Shown here: in pieces, positions 62,188 to 64,000 of the stretch
Numbering within the stretch: position 1 is the first letter of the stretch
How the letters are laid out: the number at the start of each line of letters is the position of its first letter
DNA from: Ascidia mentula
Taxonomy: Eukaryota; Chordata; Ascidiacea; Phlebobranchia; Ascidiidae
Length of the DNA stretch: 64,000 nucleotides
Assembly: GCA_947561715.1 (NCBI GenBank)
Contig: OX387197.1
Location: forward strand, 25,384,266-25,448,265
Reading direction: 5' to 3'
The notes under the pieces: generated by a model
Told to the model about the DNA's origin: nothing
Seen by the model: the letters and a program-made list of their open reading frames with translations, nothing else
Database searches by the model: none
Made by a program: the position numbers and the translations under genes

Positions 62188-64000
62188 ATGAATACATATT
62201 TGCTGTTGTACTTAACACTACTGCCTGTTGTCTTCTCCCAAACCTGGCACAAGCATGGGACAAGTGAATATTTAATTTTTACAAGAGCGAATAAAGTCAA
62301 CAATTATTTTGAAGCAGAAACTGTATGTCAACGATGGAACGCTCATGTCGCCAACGTCAAAACAAACAATACTTTTGATTTTTTAGTGGCCAAGATTGGA
62401 ACTCTCACACGTGAGCACTGTTTACTACAAAGTTTGACCAATTATACCAGAAAAACACTTAAATGGCCAATTTGTCTTACTATTACGCTTTACTTTTATT
62501 CGTAACAAAAGCTGGTAACGATACTCATAATGCCGACGTATGTTCTGATATGTACAACCTAACATGTACGATATTTAGTGCATTATACCAAAAAATTTCA
62601 AATAAAGCTAAATCTCGGCAAATTTTCGCTCACGAACAACGGTTTTTGTGAGTAGCTAATAAAGATGCAAGGATTTTCTCTAAAGCTGTTTCATAACTAA
62701 TGAAAACCATTTTTTCAGAACCACCTTATTCCTACTTCATTGGAGCAAGGCGAATTAATGAGACAGATAACTTTGAGTGGACAGATGGAACAAGAGTTGA
62801 AAATGGACAGTGGAGAGTGGGTCAAGGATGGAATGAACCCTGTAACCATAATAATGAGGACTGTGTGACAATGGGTACCAGTGATGTGTTTGATTCAAAT
62901 TTTGAATGGCTTGATGTTCCATGCGAATATGAGTCGCGATACATTTGTGAAAGATCATCAGGTGAAATGTTGAAGATATTAAACAGTAATCATTTACAAG
63001 TTTTCCTAATCGTCTGTGAACCTAAGGTACCTTAAATAATTTCAAGTTTAAGGTGGTGTGCAATCACTGTGCTCGCTGCAATCATTAATTATTACAAAAT
63101 CAATATGTCTGTAAGTTCAAAAAATTTCCAGACAAATATTATAAATTTATATTCTAGTGAATTGATTCTGGGAATCATACAAATTTTTTATTTTGTTGGT
63201 AAGTTGCAGACAGGGTGTGCACACGCACTGTTTCGACCTGTGAGGTCTCATCAGTGCAGCTGTTGCAGTGGCACTGTGCTAGCTTTTACACTAGCAGGCA
63301 CACTAGATTCCACTTTGTGGTACCTGTCCGGTCAACGTCGATCTGTTGGGTAACCTATACTGAGTACCAAACAACAGAGACGAACCACTGTGGAGCGCAC
63401 TATGGCCAAACGGATCTGCTTGGTAACCGATAGCGCTAAAGGCAAAACACCAATGCGATATATGTGCAAAAAAAGCCATAATAATAATATTGGTAAGCTG
63501 CAGACAGGGTGTGTACACGCACTGTTTCGACCTGTGAGGTGTTTCGACCTGTGAGGTCTAATGTTTGGTACTCAGTATAGGTTACCCAACAGATAGACGT
63601 TGACCGGACAGGTACCACAAAGTGGAATCTAGTGTGCCTGCTAGTGTAAAAGCTAGCACAGTGCCACTGCAACAGCTGCACTGATGAGACCTCACAGGTC
63701 GAAACAGTGCGTGTACACAGTATACACCCTGTCTGCAGCTTACCAATATTATTATGGCTTTTTTTGCACATATATTTTTATTTTGTATTATTACTTTTTT
63801 CGATCCATGCTCTGTTAGTTTATTACCACATAAGATTGTTTGCGGTGATGGGGCTCATTTCCGAAAATAGGCACATACACGAACTTGACAACAATTAGTG
63901 GCGCTGGAAATGTATAATTCTTAAATATCAACTAACATTCAAATTTGATGCTTTTTGTGAGCTTCTAATGCTGGTATAATTAAAGCCAGGTTTTACTTCT
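62188..64000 (+). CDS. CLR16: C-type lectin-like receptor, EPC type, cut by the window end
   Basis: Exons 62188-62410 and 62719-62961 are visible; the stalk, membrane and tail exons lie beyond 64000. It is almost identical to CLR12 over the whole visible stretch (constant offset of 14,531 bp at both exons). Differences include VANVK for VAYVK in exon 1, VGQGW for VSQGW and DVFD for DVVD in exon 2. The CTLD keeps the EPC variant motif. By homology with CLR12 an expanded stalk and an L tail are expected, but this cannot be seen. Intron 2 again contains FB2. Confidence 0.85.
63199..63775. mobile_element. Foldback element FB2, copy b (CLR16 intron 2)
   Basis: Duplicate of FB2 at 48668-49254, with the same internal 18-bp tandem duplication and a short deletion in the centre (GCTTGGTAACC occurs once instead of twice). 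Copied with the locus, not an independent insertion. Confidence 0.75.

Noticed and set aside
1-64000. CRISPR array, bacterial operon or phage content
   Set aside because: No short regularly spaced direct repeats with spacers; introns and splice phases throughout show eukaryotic genes.

Overview
The window is eukaryotic (animal) DNA. Coding pieces are short exons with GT..AG borders, introns run from about 80 to 1,100 bp, the sequence is AT-rich, and there are tRNA-derived SINEs, foldback elements, a solo LTR and a Penelope-type retroelement fragment. The compact introns and a large tandem family of lectin receptors would fit an invertebrate such as a tunicate, but no gene here fixes the species.

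Almost everything belongs to one tandem family, all on the + strand. I reconstructed 16 loci, called CLR1 to CLR16 here (my labels). Each encodes a type I membrane receptor from six exons: (1) signal peptide plus first part of a C-type lectin-like domain (CTLD); (2) rest of the CTLD; (3) Thr/Ser-rich stalk; (4) transmembrane helix; (5) short juxtamembrane exon; (6) tyrosine-rich tail. The borders keep fixed phases (1,1,1,2,1), so exons 2 and 3 are symmetric and can be gained, lost or swapped without breaking frame. Summing exon lengths gives an uninterrupted frame for CLR1-7, 9, 10, 12 and 14; CLR2 has a doubtful acceptor.

Two subfamilies lie side by side. CLR1-9 (0-37.4 kb) start MNLHL and CLR10-16 (40.6-64 kb) start MNTYL or MNRYL. 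Both use the same two alternative tails: a short tail (S, about 60 residues, YxN motifs of the Grb2-SH2 type) and a long tail (L, about 110-140 residues, with an ITAM-like YxxV-x9-YxxL pair). Order: 1S 2L 3S 4L 5S 6S 7S (L scar) 8L-pseudogene 9L | 10L 11S-pseudogene 12L 13 (tail lost) 14L 15S 16 (tail outside the window). The ancestral unit looks like an S-L pair, so similar ectodomains are joined to two signalling outputs, as in paired-receptor clusters of vertebrate immunity. Diversity concentrates in the loop next to the EPN sugar-binding motif and in the stalk.

Layout: 0-37.4 kb, CLR1-9, each preceded by a conserved upstream repeat, with a palindromic foldback element (FB1) about 65-80 bp after each S gene; 37.8-39.2 kb, a Penelope-like RT fossil; 39.5-64 kb, CLR10-16, in which about 14.5 kb is tandemly duplicated (10-11-12 against 14-15-16). 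CLR12 and CLR16 each carry a second foldback element (FB2) in intron 2. Birth and death is visible throughout: pseudogenes, tail scars, stalk swaps, a stalk-less and tail-less gene, and hybrid introns.
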